Shown in pieces: positions 1 to 5,993 of a stretch of 10,425 bases of DNA. Below the pieces are notes generated by a model. The model was given only the letters and a program-made list of their open reading frames with translations. It was not told the DNA's origin and searched no databases. Where the stretch lies: contig JAEUHU010000394.1 of NCBI GenBank assembly GCA_016793305.1, positions 1 through 10,425 of the forward strand. The letters are read 5' to 3'. Positions within the stretch are counted from its first letter, which is position 1, and each line of letters begins with the position of its first letter. The translations under genes and the position numbers were made by a program. The stretch comes from Planctomycetota bacterium. GTDB taxonomy: Bacteria > Planctomycetota > UBA1135 > UBA2386.

Positions 1-719
1 TGGAGGGCACTGCTGCGGACGAACTCGAGGCGCTGGTGCAGGGTTCCGGCACGCCAGAAGAGTAAGCGGAACACCCGCTTGACGAGAGCCTTCTGTTCGG
101 CCGAGAAGCCGTTGCGCTGCATGCCGACGAGGTTGACCGCGACCAGCCGCGCGCGGTCGCCCTGGACCATCGCGAACGGCGGTGCGTCGTGCGACACCAT
201 CGCGCCGGCACCGACCATCGCCAGCTTGCCGACGCGGGCGAACTGGTGGATGCCGACCATCGCGCCGAGGATCGCGCGGTCGCCGATCACCGTGTGGCCG
301 GCGGCCATCGCACCATTGGTGAACACCACGTGGTTGCCCACCGTGGCGTCGTGGCCGATGTGGGCGCCGACCAGCAGCATGTTGTGGTCGCCGATCGTCG
401 TGCTGCCACCGCCGAACGGGGTGCCGCCGTGGATCGTGACGTGCTCGCGGATCCGGTTGTGGGAGCCGATGCGCAGCTTGCCGCCGACCGGCTGGCCGGC
501 CTTCAGCTTCTTGTCCTGCGGCGTCGTGCCGACCACGCAGAACGGGTAGAGCTCGCAGTCCTCGCCGATCCAGGTGTCGCCGTCGACCACGACGTGGCCG
601 ACCAGCCGGGTGCGTGCGCCCAGGCGCACGTTCGGACCGATGGTGCAATACGGTCCGACTTCCACCTCGGGGCCGAGTTCGGCGCCGGGGGCAACGATCG
701 CGGTGGGGTGGATGCCCAT
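1..719 (-). CDS. lpxA: Acyl-ACP--UDP-N-acetylglucosamine O-acyltransferase LpxA (3' end outside window)
   Basis: LpxA catalyses the first step of lipid A synthesis, moving a 3-hydroxyacyl chain from acyl carrier protein to UDP-GlcNAc in the cytoplasm. The 239 complete codons seen here begin MGIHPTAIV and show the left-handed beta-helix hexapeptide pattern throughout. Segments matching the family are IGPYCTIGP-like (residues 21-29), NRIREHVTIH (88-97), AHIGHDATVGN (119-129), AAGH (139-142) and GIHQF (156-160). His123 corresponds to catalytic His125 of E. coli LpxA, and the other conserved histidines (120, 142, 158) are kept. Ala171 stands where E. coli has the chain-length-ruler residue Gly173. 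E. coli LpxA is 262 residues, so about 20-25 C-terminal residues lie beyond the window edge. The ATG at 719 was chosen because residue 4 onwards aligns with the family N-terminus; an in-frame GTG 48 nt upstream would add unlike sequence. No Shine-Dalgarno site is visible. The gene is divergent from the ptsI-like gene; no other lipid A genes are in view. Confidence 0.93.
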   Translation of the reverse strand, partial: MGIHPTAIVAPGAELGPEVEVGPYCTIGPNVRLGARTRLVGHVVVDGDTWIGEDCELYPFCVVGTTPQDKKLKAGQPVGGKLRIGSHNRIREHVTIHGGTPFGGGSTTIGDHNMLLVGAHIGHDATVGNHVVFTNGAMAAGHTVIGDRAILGAMVGIHQFARVGKLAMVGAGAMVSHDAPPFAMVQGDRARLVAVNLVGMQRNGFSAEQKALVKRVFRLLFWRAGTLHQRLEFVRSSAL

Positions 720-840
720 CGGCTGGTGGGGAGGGTCTGGGTGGGGACGCCGCCTCGACGACCACACCGGAAGGCAATGTCTACCCGAGCCCATGGGGCC
801 ACGCTACCTTCTGCTGCCCTGGCACGCCGGTCGCCACAGC

Positions 841-896
841 GCCTCGCGCGAGGCACCGCGCGGTGCCGTCGGCGGTTCCTTCCGGGGGGCCCCCGG
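841..896. repeat. Cluster of three inverted repeats between lpxA and the ptsI-like gene
   Basis: Three inverted repeats lie almost end to end. The first is a perfect 14-bp palindrome, GCCTCGCGCGAGGC, at 841-854. The second, GGCACCGCGCGGTGCC, is a perfect 16-bp palindrome at 852-867 sharing three bases with the first. The third, at 882-896, has arms CCGGGG and CCCCGG around a 3-nt loop. They lie in the 265-bp region between divergent genes, 88-144 bp before the ptsI-like start. They could be operator sites, RNA hairpins in a leader, or a by-product of high GC. A T5 run follows at 913-917, too far from the third arm for a standard terminator. Apart from these and a TANNNT hexamer on each strand near 801-810, I see nothing else in 720-984. 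Confidence 0.5.
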
Positions 897-972
897 CCGA
901 CCCAGTCCGACATTTTTCGATGACCCCTGATTCCGTCCAGCGTGTTCCTCGCCGTCCGTCCCGCCTGGTCGC

Positions 973-977
973 GGAGG
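973..977 (+). promoter_or_regulatory. Shine-Dalgarno site for the ptsI-like gene
   Basis: GGAGG lies 7 nt before the ATG at 985. This is a near-ideal ribosome binding site and fixes the start codon, in contrast to the several genes in this window that have no such site. Confidence 0.8.
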
Positions 978-984
978 TCCGGTC

Positions 985-2700
985 ATGACGAGGGTGCGAG
1001 GGGAGAGCGTCTCGCCTGGCATCGCGACCGGCCCGGTGTTCCTGCGTGGCTTCGACGAACTCGGCGCCGGCCGCCGGCTCGCCGCCGACGAGGTCGAGGC
1101 GGAGCTGAACCGGCTGCGTGCGGCCCTGGCGAAGAGCAAGGGCCAGATCGAGGAGATCAAGCAGCACCAGACCGAAGGCCTCGGCGAAGCCGAGCGCCGC
1201 ATCTTCGACGCCCACCTGGCCTACCTCGCCGACGCGATGTTCGTCACCGAGATCGAGAGCCAGGTGATCAAGGAACGGCTGCCGGTGCGCGACGCGGTGC
1301 AGCAGGTGTTCGGCAAGTACGACCGCATCTTCCAGCTGGTCGAGAGCGACCTGCTCCGCCGCCGCGCCAGCGACCTGCGCGATGTCGCGACGCGCTTGCT
1401 GCGCAACCTCGAGGTCGAGGGCCAACGCAGCGCCTCGAAGCCGACCGGCCCCTACGTGCTGGTCGCGCGCAAGCTCACCACGGCGGACATGTTCGACCTC
1501 GACAACCAGAAGGTCGAGGGCATCGTCGCCGAAGAAGGCGGCATGAGCTCGCACGCGGCGATCCTCGCCCGCGGCATGGGCATCCCGACGGTCACCGGCA
1601 TCCGCGACCTGCCGAAGCTGCTGCGCAACGGCGATCCGGTGGTGCTCGACGCCACCGCCGGCGAACTGGTGACGAGCCCGGACGATCGGGCGCTGGCCGA
1701 GGCGACCGCGGCGGCGGTGCGCTGGAAGCAGAGCCGCAACGAGCAGGTGCCGGCCGACGCCGAGCGCCCGCAGACGCGCGACGGCACGCCGATCCGCCTG
1801 CTCGGTTCGTGCGGCAGTGCCGGCGAAGCCGAGCTGGTGCGCACGTTCGGCATGGACGGCATCGGTGTGTTCCGCACCGAGCTGCAGTTCCTGGCCGAGA
1901 AGATGCGTCCGAGCGAGGAGACGCTGGTCGCCAGCTACCGGCAGGCTGTCGAGGCGCAGGCCGGGCGGCCGATCGCGTTCCGGCTGCTCGACGTGATGGC
2001 GAGCACGCACGGCGAGACGCGGCAGCCCGAACGCAACCCGACGATGGGCCAGCGCGGCGTGCGCGCGCTGCTCGCCCACCACGACGTGCTGCGCCTGCAG
2101 CTGCGCGCGATCCTGCGCGCTGCGGCCGGGGCGAGCGACGTCGCCGTGCTGGTGCCGTTCGTCACGTCGCTGTCCGACCTGCAGCGCGTCAAGTCGGCGC
2201 TGATCGAGGAACGGGTCGCTTTGCGCAAGGCCGGGCAGGCCTGCGCCAGCGAGCTGTCGCTGGCACCGGTGATCGAGATCCCGGCCGCCGCGATGCAGCT
2301 CTCTGCCCTGCTCAACGAGAGCGACTTCGCGGTGGTGGCCGTCGACGACCTGCAGGCGCATCTGTTGGCCGCCGACCGCGACAACGCGGCGGTGCGCGAA
2401 TACCACGAACTCGTGCACCCGGCGGTGTTCGAGCTGCTGGCGAGGATGGCGAAGGACGCCGAGCGCCGCGAGAAGGCGCTGGTGCTGTTCGGCGAGAGCG
2501 CCGCCGACCCGCTGCGCATGCCGTTCTACGTCGGTGTCGGGTTCCGCAGCTTCTCGCTGGCGCCGGTGCGGCTGCGCGCGGTGCTGAAGGTGCTGGCGCG
2601 CTACTCGGTCGAGGAGTGCCGCAAGATCGCGGCCCGGATCCTCGAGGCGCCGCGCGCGCTCGACGTGCAGAAGGTGCTCGTCAACCTGGACGTCGGCTGA
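985..2700 (+). CDS. Phosphoenolpyruvate-protein phosphotransferase (enzyme I) family protein with altered active site
   Basis: Enzyme I takes phosphate from PEP onto a histidine and passes it to HPr at the head of the PTS. This 571-residue protein has the family length (E. coli EI, 575) and aligns almost without gaps. Residues 1-140 are the EI N-terminal/HPr-binding region, about 145-225 the swivelling phosphohistidine domain with GGMSSHAAILAR (His190 = E. coli His189), and 255-540 the PEP-binding barrel. Kept are Arg297 in GVFRTEL, Arg333, the metal ligands Glu431 (VIEIP) and Asp455, and Arg465. Changed are the catalytic Cys502 (Phe, codon 2488-2490), Asn454 (Asp), and the GGDK loop after Arg333, which reads MAST and is about three residues shorter. 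So phosphoryl transfer from PEP is likely weak, altered or lost. No HPr or EIIA gene is in the window. It may be a regulatory paralogue or a divergent PTS-Ntr-like EI; I am confident of the family, not of activity. Confidence 0.88.
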   Translation: MTRVRGESVSPGIATGPVFLRGFDELGAGRRLAADEVEAELNRLRAALAKSKGQIEEIKQHQTEGLGEAERRIFDAHLAYLADAMFVTEIESQVIKERLPVRDAVQQVFGKYDRIFQLVESDLLRRRASDLRDVATRLLRNLEVEGQRSASKPTGPYVLVARKLTTADMFDLDNQKVEGIVAEEGGMSSHAAILARGMGIPTVTGIRDLPKLLRNGDPVVLDATAGELVTSPDDRALAEATAAAVRWKQSRNEQVPADAERPQTRDGTPIRLLGSCGSAGEAELVRTFGMDGIGVFRTELQFLAEKMRPSEETLVASYRQAVEAQAGRPIAFRLLDVMASTHGETRQPERNPTMGQRGVRALLAHHDVLRLQLRAILRAAAGASDVAVLVPFVTSLSDLQRVKSALIEERVALRKAGQACASELSLAPVIEIPAAAMQLSALLNESDFAVVAVDDLQAHLLAADRDNAAVREYHELVHPAVFELLARMAKDAERREKALVLFGESAADPLRMPFYVGVGFRSFSLAPVRLRAVLKVLARYSVEECRKIAARILEAPRALDVQKVLVNLDVG

Positions 2701-2724
2701 TCCGCGTCGGCCGACCCGCGCCGG

Positions 2725-3168
2725 TCACTCGGGGCTGCGCACCGTCAGCACGGGGCACTGGGCCGTGCGCACCACGCGTTCGGCCGAGCTGCCGAGCAGC
2801 GCGTGCTTGATGCCGGTGTGGCCGTGCGTGCCCATCACGATCAGGTCGGCCTGCTTCTCCTTCGCGCAGTCGAGGATCGCGTCGTGCGGCACGCCGTCGC
2901 GCAGGTCGATCGACGACTTCAGGTCCTTGCCGAGGGCCTTCTGCACGTCCAGCAGGTGCTCCTTGGCGCGCGTGTGCAGTTCCTGCCGCAGGTGGGGGAA
3001 CGCCTGCGCCATGCCGAGGCCCCGGATCGGGTAGTTGAGTTCCGGCACGACGTGCAGGATCACCAACTCGGCACCGAACGAGCGCGCCATCGTCGCGGCG
3101 TGCTCGAGCGCGTGCTGCGCGGTCGGGGAGAAGTCGGTCGGGCAGACGATGCGGCGGAACTGGATCAT
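2725..3168 (-). CDS. Universal stress protein, UspA family, ATP-binding type
   Basis: A single-domain Usp of 147 residues, the usual family length, predicted cytoplasmic. It begins MIQFRRIVCPTDFSP, the typical first beta strand followed by the conserved Asp of the nucleotide site. The C-terminal half carries the ATP-binding signature G-x2-G-x9-G-S: Gly113, Gly116, Gly126, Ser127, followed by a strand ending CPVLTVR. This marks it as the nucleotide-binding class rather than the UspA class that lacks it. Usp proteins help cells endure stress or growth arrest, but the exact role of this one cannot be read from sequence. It converges on the ptsI-like gene, with 24 bp between the stop codons, and is divergent from the TPR-metallopeptidase gene across 99 bp. 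No Shine-Dalgarno site precedes the ATG; a TAGCCT hexamer on its strand at 3260-3255 is a possible -10 box about 87 nt upstream. Confidence 0.92.
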   Translation of the reverse strand: MIQFRRIVCPTDFSPTAQHALEHAATMARSFGAELVILHVVPELNYPIRGLGMAQAFPHLRQELHTRAKEHLLDVQKALGKDLKSSIDLRDGVPHDAILDCAKEKQADLIVMGTHGHTGIKHALLGSSAERVVRTAQCPVLTVRSPE

Positions 3169-3253
3169 GGGCGATGGCGGAAGGTTGCTCCCGCGGGGGC
3201 ACCATCGGCCGGAGGCGGCACGACGCGCAAGTACGGAGTACGACGCAGGCGGC

Positions 3254-3259
3254 TAGGCT
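3254..3259 (+). promoter_or_regulatory. Candidate -10 element (TAGGCT) of a leaderless transcript for the TPR-metallopeptidase gene
   Basis: TAGGCT fits the TANNNT -10 pattern and ends 8 nt before the ATG at 3268, so transcription would begin at or next to the start codon. No Shine-Dalgarno site is present. Its flanks read CTAGGCTA, so the reverse strand carries an overlapping TAGCCT facing the divergent usp gene. I see no convincing -35 hexamer. Three other genes in the window share the arrangement. Confidence 0.5.
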
Positions 3260-3267
3260 ACCACGCG

Positions 3268-4125
3268 ATGGATCTCGAACCCGCAGGCATAGTGCCACCC
3301 GACAGCGACGGCCAGGTCGGGCGTGACCCGGTCGTGCAGCGCATCGAGGCGATGCTCGACGAGGATCGCCTCGACGAGGCGATCGAGGCGATCGAGGCGG
3401 CGATGGCCGACGGCGAGGGCAACCCGCTGGACCTGCAGTTCCTGCTCGGCGACGCCTACCTGGGGCTCGGTCGCGCCGCCGAGGCCGAGCGGCAGTTCCG
3501 CCAGGTGCTAGCCCAGGACCCGGACTGTCCGTCCTCGCGCTACTCGCTGGCGATGAGCCTGTTCCTGCAGTGGAAGTTCGAAGAGGCCGAGGCGGCGGCG
3601 GCGGCGGCGCGCGAGCTGCCCGACGCCGTGGTCGACGCCGACGTGGTCTACGCGGCCCTGCTCGAACGGCGCGGGCGCTTCGACGAGGCCGAGGCGCTGT
3701 TCCAGCGGGCCGCCGCGAGAGCACCGGACAAGTACCCGCCGCCGGTGCGCATGTCGCGGGCCGAGTTCGACCGGGAAGTGCGCAAGGCGATGCGGCAGCT
3801 GCCGCGTCAGTTCCGGCAGTGCTTCGATCGCTTGCCGGTGGTGGTGCAGGACGTCCCGGAAGCGCGGCTCGCGGAGGGACCCGACCGCGACGAACTGGCG
3901 CCCGACATGCTCGGCCTGTTCGACGGCGTGCCGCTGCCGGAATCCAGCCAGTTCGACCTGCCGCCGACCCGGCCGAACACGGTCTACCTGTTCCAGCGCA
4001 ACCTCGAGCGCGCCGCGCGCGATCGCTCCGACCTCGTCGAGCAGATCCGCATCACGCTCTACCACGAGCTCGGCCACTATCTGGGCTTCGAGGAAGAGGA
4101 CATGGACGGTCTCGGCCTCGAGTGA
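3268..4125 (+). CDS. TPR-repeat protein with C-terminal zincin-like metallopeptidase domain
   Basis: A 285-residue protein in two parts. Residues about 20-155 are helical tetratricopeptide repeats: LDLQFLLGDAYLGLGRAAEA (54-73) and DVVYAALLERRGRFDEAEAL (125-144) have the TPR spacing of aromatic, glycine and alanine positions. Residues about 164-282 match the small bacterial zincin-like metallopeptidase family (Pfam Zincin_1, from memory). They include the family stretch ending in LGLFDGVPLPE and the zinc-binding motif HELGH at 266-270, followed by Gly273 and Asp278. Glu267 would be the catalytic base. I see no signal peptide or membrane segment, so it is probably cytoplasmic, with the TPR part acting as partner or substrate adaptor; that is inference. 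The ATG at 3268 was chosen because the frame stays open upstream only by running antisense through usp. Residues 109-114 are six alanines, all encoded by GCG. Its stop is 27 bp from the stop of the convergent ATP-grasp gene. Confidence 0.85.
   Translation: MDLEPAGIVPPDSDGQVGRDPVVQRIEAMLDEDRLDEAIEAIEAAMADGEGNPLDLQFLLGDAYLGLGRAAEAERQFRQVLAQDPDCPSSRYSLAMSLFLQWKFEEAEAAAAAARELPDAVVDADVVYAALLERRGRFDEAEALFQRAAARAPDKYPPPVRMSRAEFDREVRKAMRQLPRQFRQCFDRLPVVVQDVPEARLAEGPDRDELAPDMLGLFDGVPLPESSQFDLPPTRPNTVYLFQRNLERAARDRSDLVEQIRITLYHELGHYLGFEEEDMDGLGLE
3592..3609 (+). repeat. (GCG)6 trinucleotide repeat inside the TPR-metallopeptidase gene
   Basis: Six pure GCG units in frame encode Ala109-Ala114 in a TPR helix. 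Loss or gain of a unit would only change the alanine count, so the reading frame is safe. Repeats this short in a high-GC genome may be no more than composition. Confidence 0.7.
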
Positions 4126-4152
4126 TGCGAGTCCGTCGGGCACCGACCGCGT

Positions 4153-5370
4153 TCAGCGTGCGTCGGCGCGCACGGTCTCGCCGAGGAACGTCATCAGCTC
4201 GCGCAGCCGGTCGTAGTCCGGGTGCTTCAGCCGGAACCACGTGTTGACGAGCCAGCCCTTGTCGAGCGGTTTCGTCAGGGTCCCTGGGGCCGGGGTCGCG
4301 TGTTCGTAGATCCATCGGCCGCAGCGATCGAACGCTTCCTGCAGGCCGCGGTGGCCGGTGTAGCGGCCGTCCTGGCTCGGCCGGATCTGGATCGAGCCGA
4401 CCGCCAGCCGGCGGCTCGGGCGCTGTTCGCCGGAGCGGCCGAGGATCGCCAGGGCCCATTCGCGGTAGACGTCGAAGTCGTTGCCGACCCCGTACATGTC
4501 CCAGATCTTCTCGCCGGCGGGGCGGGCGCCGATCTCGCTGAACTTCAGGCCCTTGGGGCCGAAGAACCACTCCATGTGGGTCGCCGCCGAGCGGATGTCG
4601 AGGGCGTCGACGACGCGACGGTTCATCGCCCGCAGTTCTTCGTAGCCGCCCTGCTCGATGCGGTTCGTCACCGCGATCTGCGGCGAGATCCAGCGCTGCT
4701 GGGCCGCTTCGAGGCACCCGGGGAAATAGTGCGAGGCGAACTCGTGCCGCACGCCGTCGGCGCCGCACAAGGTGTCGAAGAAGCCCTCGTGGCCCTCGAT
4801 GAACTCCTCGAGCGCCACCGGGTGGTTCGTCGCCGGCTTCAGCTTGCCGATCGCCTGGTCGAGCTCCTTGCGGTCGTTGCAGCGGAACGTGCTGAGCGAG
4901 CCGAAGCCGGCGATCGGCTTCACGATCAGCGGGTAGCCCCACCGCTCGGCGAACGCGACGGCGTCCGCGGAACTGGTCACCGCGGTCGACTGCGCGCACG
5001 GGATCTGGTGCTCGCGCAGGAACGCCTTCATCGCCACCTTGTCGCGGCACAGCTTGGCGGTGCGCAACGGCAGGCCCGGCACGCCGAGCTGCTCACGCAG
5101 CGCCGCGGCCGGCTCGACCAGCGGTTCGTCGATCGTCTCGATCCGGTCGAATGCGGGCTTGCCCAGCTCGGCGGCGACCTTGGCGAGCACCGCCGGCTCG
5201 AGCATGCGATCGCAAGCCCGGTAGTCGTCGAGCAGGTGCAGCGCTGCTGGCGAGACCCGTTCCTTGCTGCCCATGCCGATCGCCGAGACCCGGCAACCGA
5301 GGGCCTTCAACGCCCGCAGGAAGCCGTGGTTGTAGACGTGGGTGTCCGGGGCGAGGAAGAGGACGTGCAT
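4153..5370 (-). CDS. ATP-grasp domain carboxylate-amine ligase-like protein, substrate unknown
   Basis: A 405-residue protein of the ATP-grasp superfamily, enzymes that activate a carboxylate as acyl phosphate and join it to an amine or thiol. It opens MHVLFLAPDTHVY, a Rossmann-like preATP-grasp strand. ATP-grasp landmarks follow: the CRDKVAMKAFL helix (108-118), the lid and ATP-lysine strand LIVKPIAGFGS (148-158, Lys151), the adenine-binding hinge LEEFIEG (187-193, Glu188/189), and the Mg-binding pair HMEWFF (Glu267 in the middle) and SEIGARPAGE (Glu279 and Arg283). The last 90 residues form a C-terminal extension. The layout resembles the peptide or amino-acid ligase-like branch rather than purine, biotin or D-Ala-D-Ala enzymes. 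The substrate cannot be told. It lies 70 bp downstream of dtd on the same strand and might be cotranscribed. No biosynthetic partner gene is in view. The start is the first residue of the typical N-terminal strand; no Shine-Dalgarno site is visible. Confidence 0.85.
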   Translation of the reverse strand: MHVLFLAPDTHVYNHGFLRALKALGCRVSAIGMGSKERVSPAALHLLDDYRACDRMLEPAVLAKVAAELGKPAFDRIETIDEPLVEPAAALREQLGVPGLPLRTAKLCRDKVAMKAFLREHQIPCAQSTAVTSSADAVAFAERWGYPLIVKPIAGFGSLSTFRCNDRKELDQAIGKLKPATNHPVALEEFIEGHEGFFDTLCGADGVRHEFASHYFPGCLEAAQQRWISPQIAVTNRIEQGGYEELRAMNRRVVDALDIRSAATHMEWFFGPKGLKFSEIGARPAGEKIWDMYGVGNDFDVYREWALAILGRSGEQRPSRRLAVGSIQIRPSQDGRYTGHRGLQEAFDRCGRWIYEHATPAPGTLTKPLDKGWLVNTWFRLKHPDYDRLRELMTFLGETVRADAR

Positions 5371-5440
5371 CGGGCCGGCGGCGCATCATGCAGCGGTAGG
5401 CCGGCCGGCGGAAGCGCAGGTCTCGGGTCGGTGCGGCTCG

Positions 5441-5920
5441 TCAGGCTGGCGCGGGTAGGGCGGGACGTTCCACGACCTTGCCAGAGCGCACCGTCAGGAT
5501 CAGCGTGAACGGCCCGTCGTTCTCGAGGTTGACCTGCATCGAGGCACCGAACTGCCCGGTGGCAACGCGCAGGCCGGTGCCGGCGAGCAGGTCGGCGACG
5601 CGCCGGTAGAGCGCTTCGGCGTCGGCGGGGACCGCGGCAGCAGTGAAGTCGGGGCGGTTGCCGTGGCGCAGCTCGGCGGCGAGCGTGAACTGGCTGACCA
5701 CGAGGCAGCCGCCGCCGACTTCGCCGACCGCGAGATCCGTCGGCGTGCGGCCCGGAAAGACGCGCAGGGCGGCGATCTTGCGCGCGGTGGCGTCGGCGTC
5801 GGCTGTGGTGTCGCCGCGTTCGACGCCGACGAAGACCAGCAGGCCCCGGTCGATCGCTCCGACCACGTCGCCGTCGACGACGACGCTCGCCTTCTGCACG
5901 CGTTGGATCAGGCTGATCAC
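5441..5920 (-). CDS. dtd: D-aminoacyl-tRNA deacylase
   Basis: Dtd hydrolyses D-aminoacyl-tRNAs, and glycine wrongly attached to tRNA-Ala, acting as a chirality proofreader in the cytoplasm. The 159-residue protein has both family signatures: SQFTL (residues 76-80), which shapes the active site, and the Gly-cisPro motif NDGPFT (134-139, Gly136-Pro137). RPDF (89-92) matches the conserved RPSF block. I chose a GTG start at 5920, giving (M)ISLIQRVQKASV, because it lines up exactly with the first residue of E. coli Dtd (MIALIQRV). An in-frame ATG at 5956 would add twelve arginine-rich residues and lies inside the loop of a GC hairpin. TAGGCT ends 7 nt before the GTG. The C-terminal tail of about 15 residues goes past the E. 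coli end. It sits between hsp20 (73 bp upstream, same strand) and the ATP-grasp gene. Confidence 0.93.
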   Translation of the reverse strand: MISLIQRVQKASVVVDGDVVGAIDRGLLVFVGVERGDTTADADATARKIAALRVFPGRTPTDLAVGEVGGGCLVVSQFTLAAELRHGNRPDFTAAAVPADAEALYRRVADLLAGTGLRVATGQFGASMQVNLENDGPFTLILTVRSGKVVERPALPAPA

Positions 5921-5927
5921 CGGCGCG

Positions 5928-5933
5928 AGCCTA
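5928..5933 (-). promoter_or_regulatory. Candidate -10 element (TAGGCT) of a leaderless dtd transcript
   Basis: On the minus strand TAGGCT is followed by 7 nt and then the GTG at 5920. This is the same hexamer as in front of the TPR-metallopeptidase gene. It supports the GTG start: with the upstream ATG the box would lie inside the coding sequence. No -35 hexamer is recognisable; the expected -35 position falls in the hairpin at 5942-5967. Confidence 0.5.
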
Positions 5934-5941
5934 CGGATCGC

Positions 5942-5967
5942 GCGGCGGCGCGCCATCGCGCCGCCGC
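5942..5967 (-). terminator. Strong GC hairpin between hsp20 and dtd, possible terminator
   Basis: An 11-bp perfect inverted repeat, GCGGCGGCGCG, pairs with CGCGCCGCCGC across a 4-nt loop. It begins 27 bp after the hsp20 stop codon in the direction of transcription, where a terminator would be expected. There is no U-tract on either strand, so if it ends transcription it is not by the standard intrinsic route. It also covers the expected -35 region of dtd. Confidence 0.35.
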
Positions 5968-5993
5968 CATCGCCAGCACCGGTCCAGCGGCGA

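Noticed and set aside
801..810. Overlapping TANNNT hexamers (TACCTT plus, TAGCGT minus) between lpxA and the ptsI-like gene, considered as promoters.
   Set aside because: They lack the TAGNCT form and the close spacing to start codons seen elsewhere, and no -35 element is visible.
781..2418. A 545-codon open frame on the minus strand, antisense to the ptsI-like gene, and a 622-codon open frame on the plus strand in another phase (942-2810).
   Set aside because: Both are low-complexity Arg/Ala/His-rich translations with no recognisable motif. The overlapping ptsI-like frame has a full family match and a good ribosome binding site. Long spurious frames are expected at this GC content.
2706..2715. 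Palindrome GTCGGCCGAC between the convergent ptsI-like and usp genes, considered as a bidirectional terminator.
   Set aside because: It has no loop, no adjacent U-tract on either strand, and the gap is only 24 bp; not distinguishable from composition.
4135..4147. Small hairpin GTCGG-GCA-CCGAC between the convergent TPR-metallopeptidase and ATP-grasp genes.
   Set aside because: Only a 5-bp stem and no U-tract; plausible position for a terminator but too weak to call.
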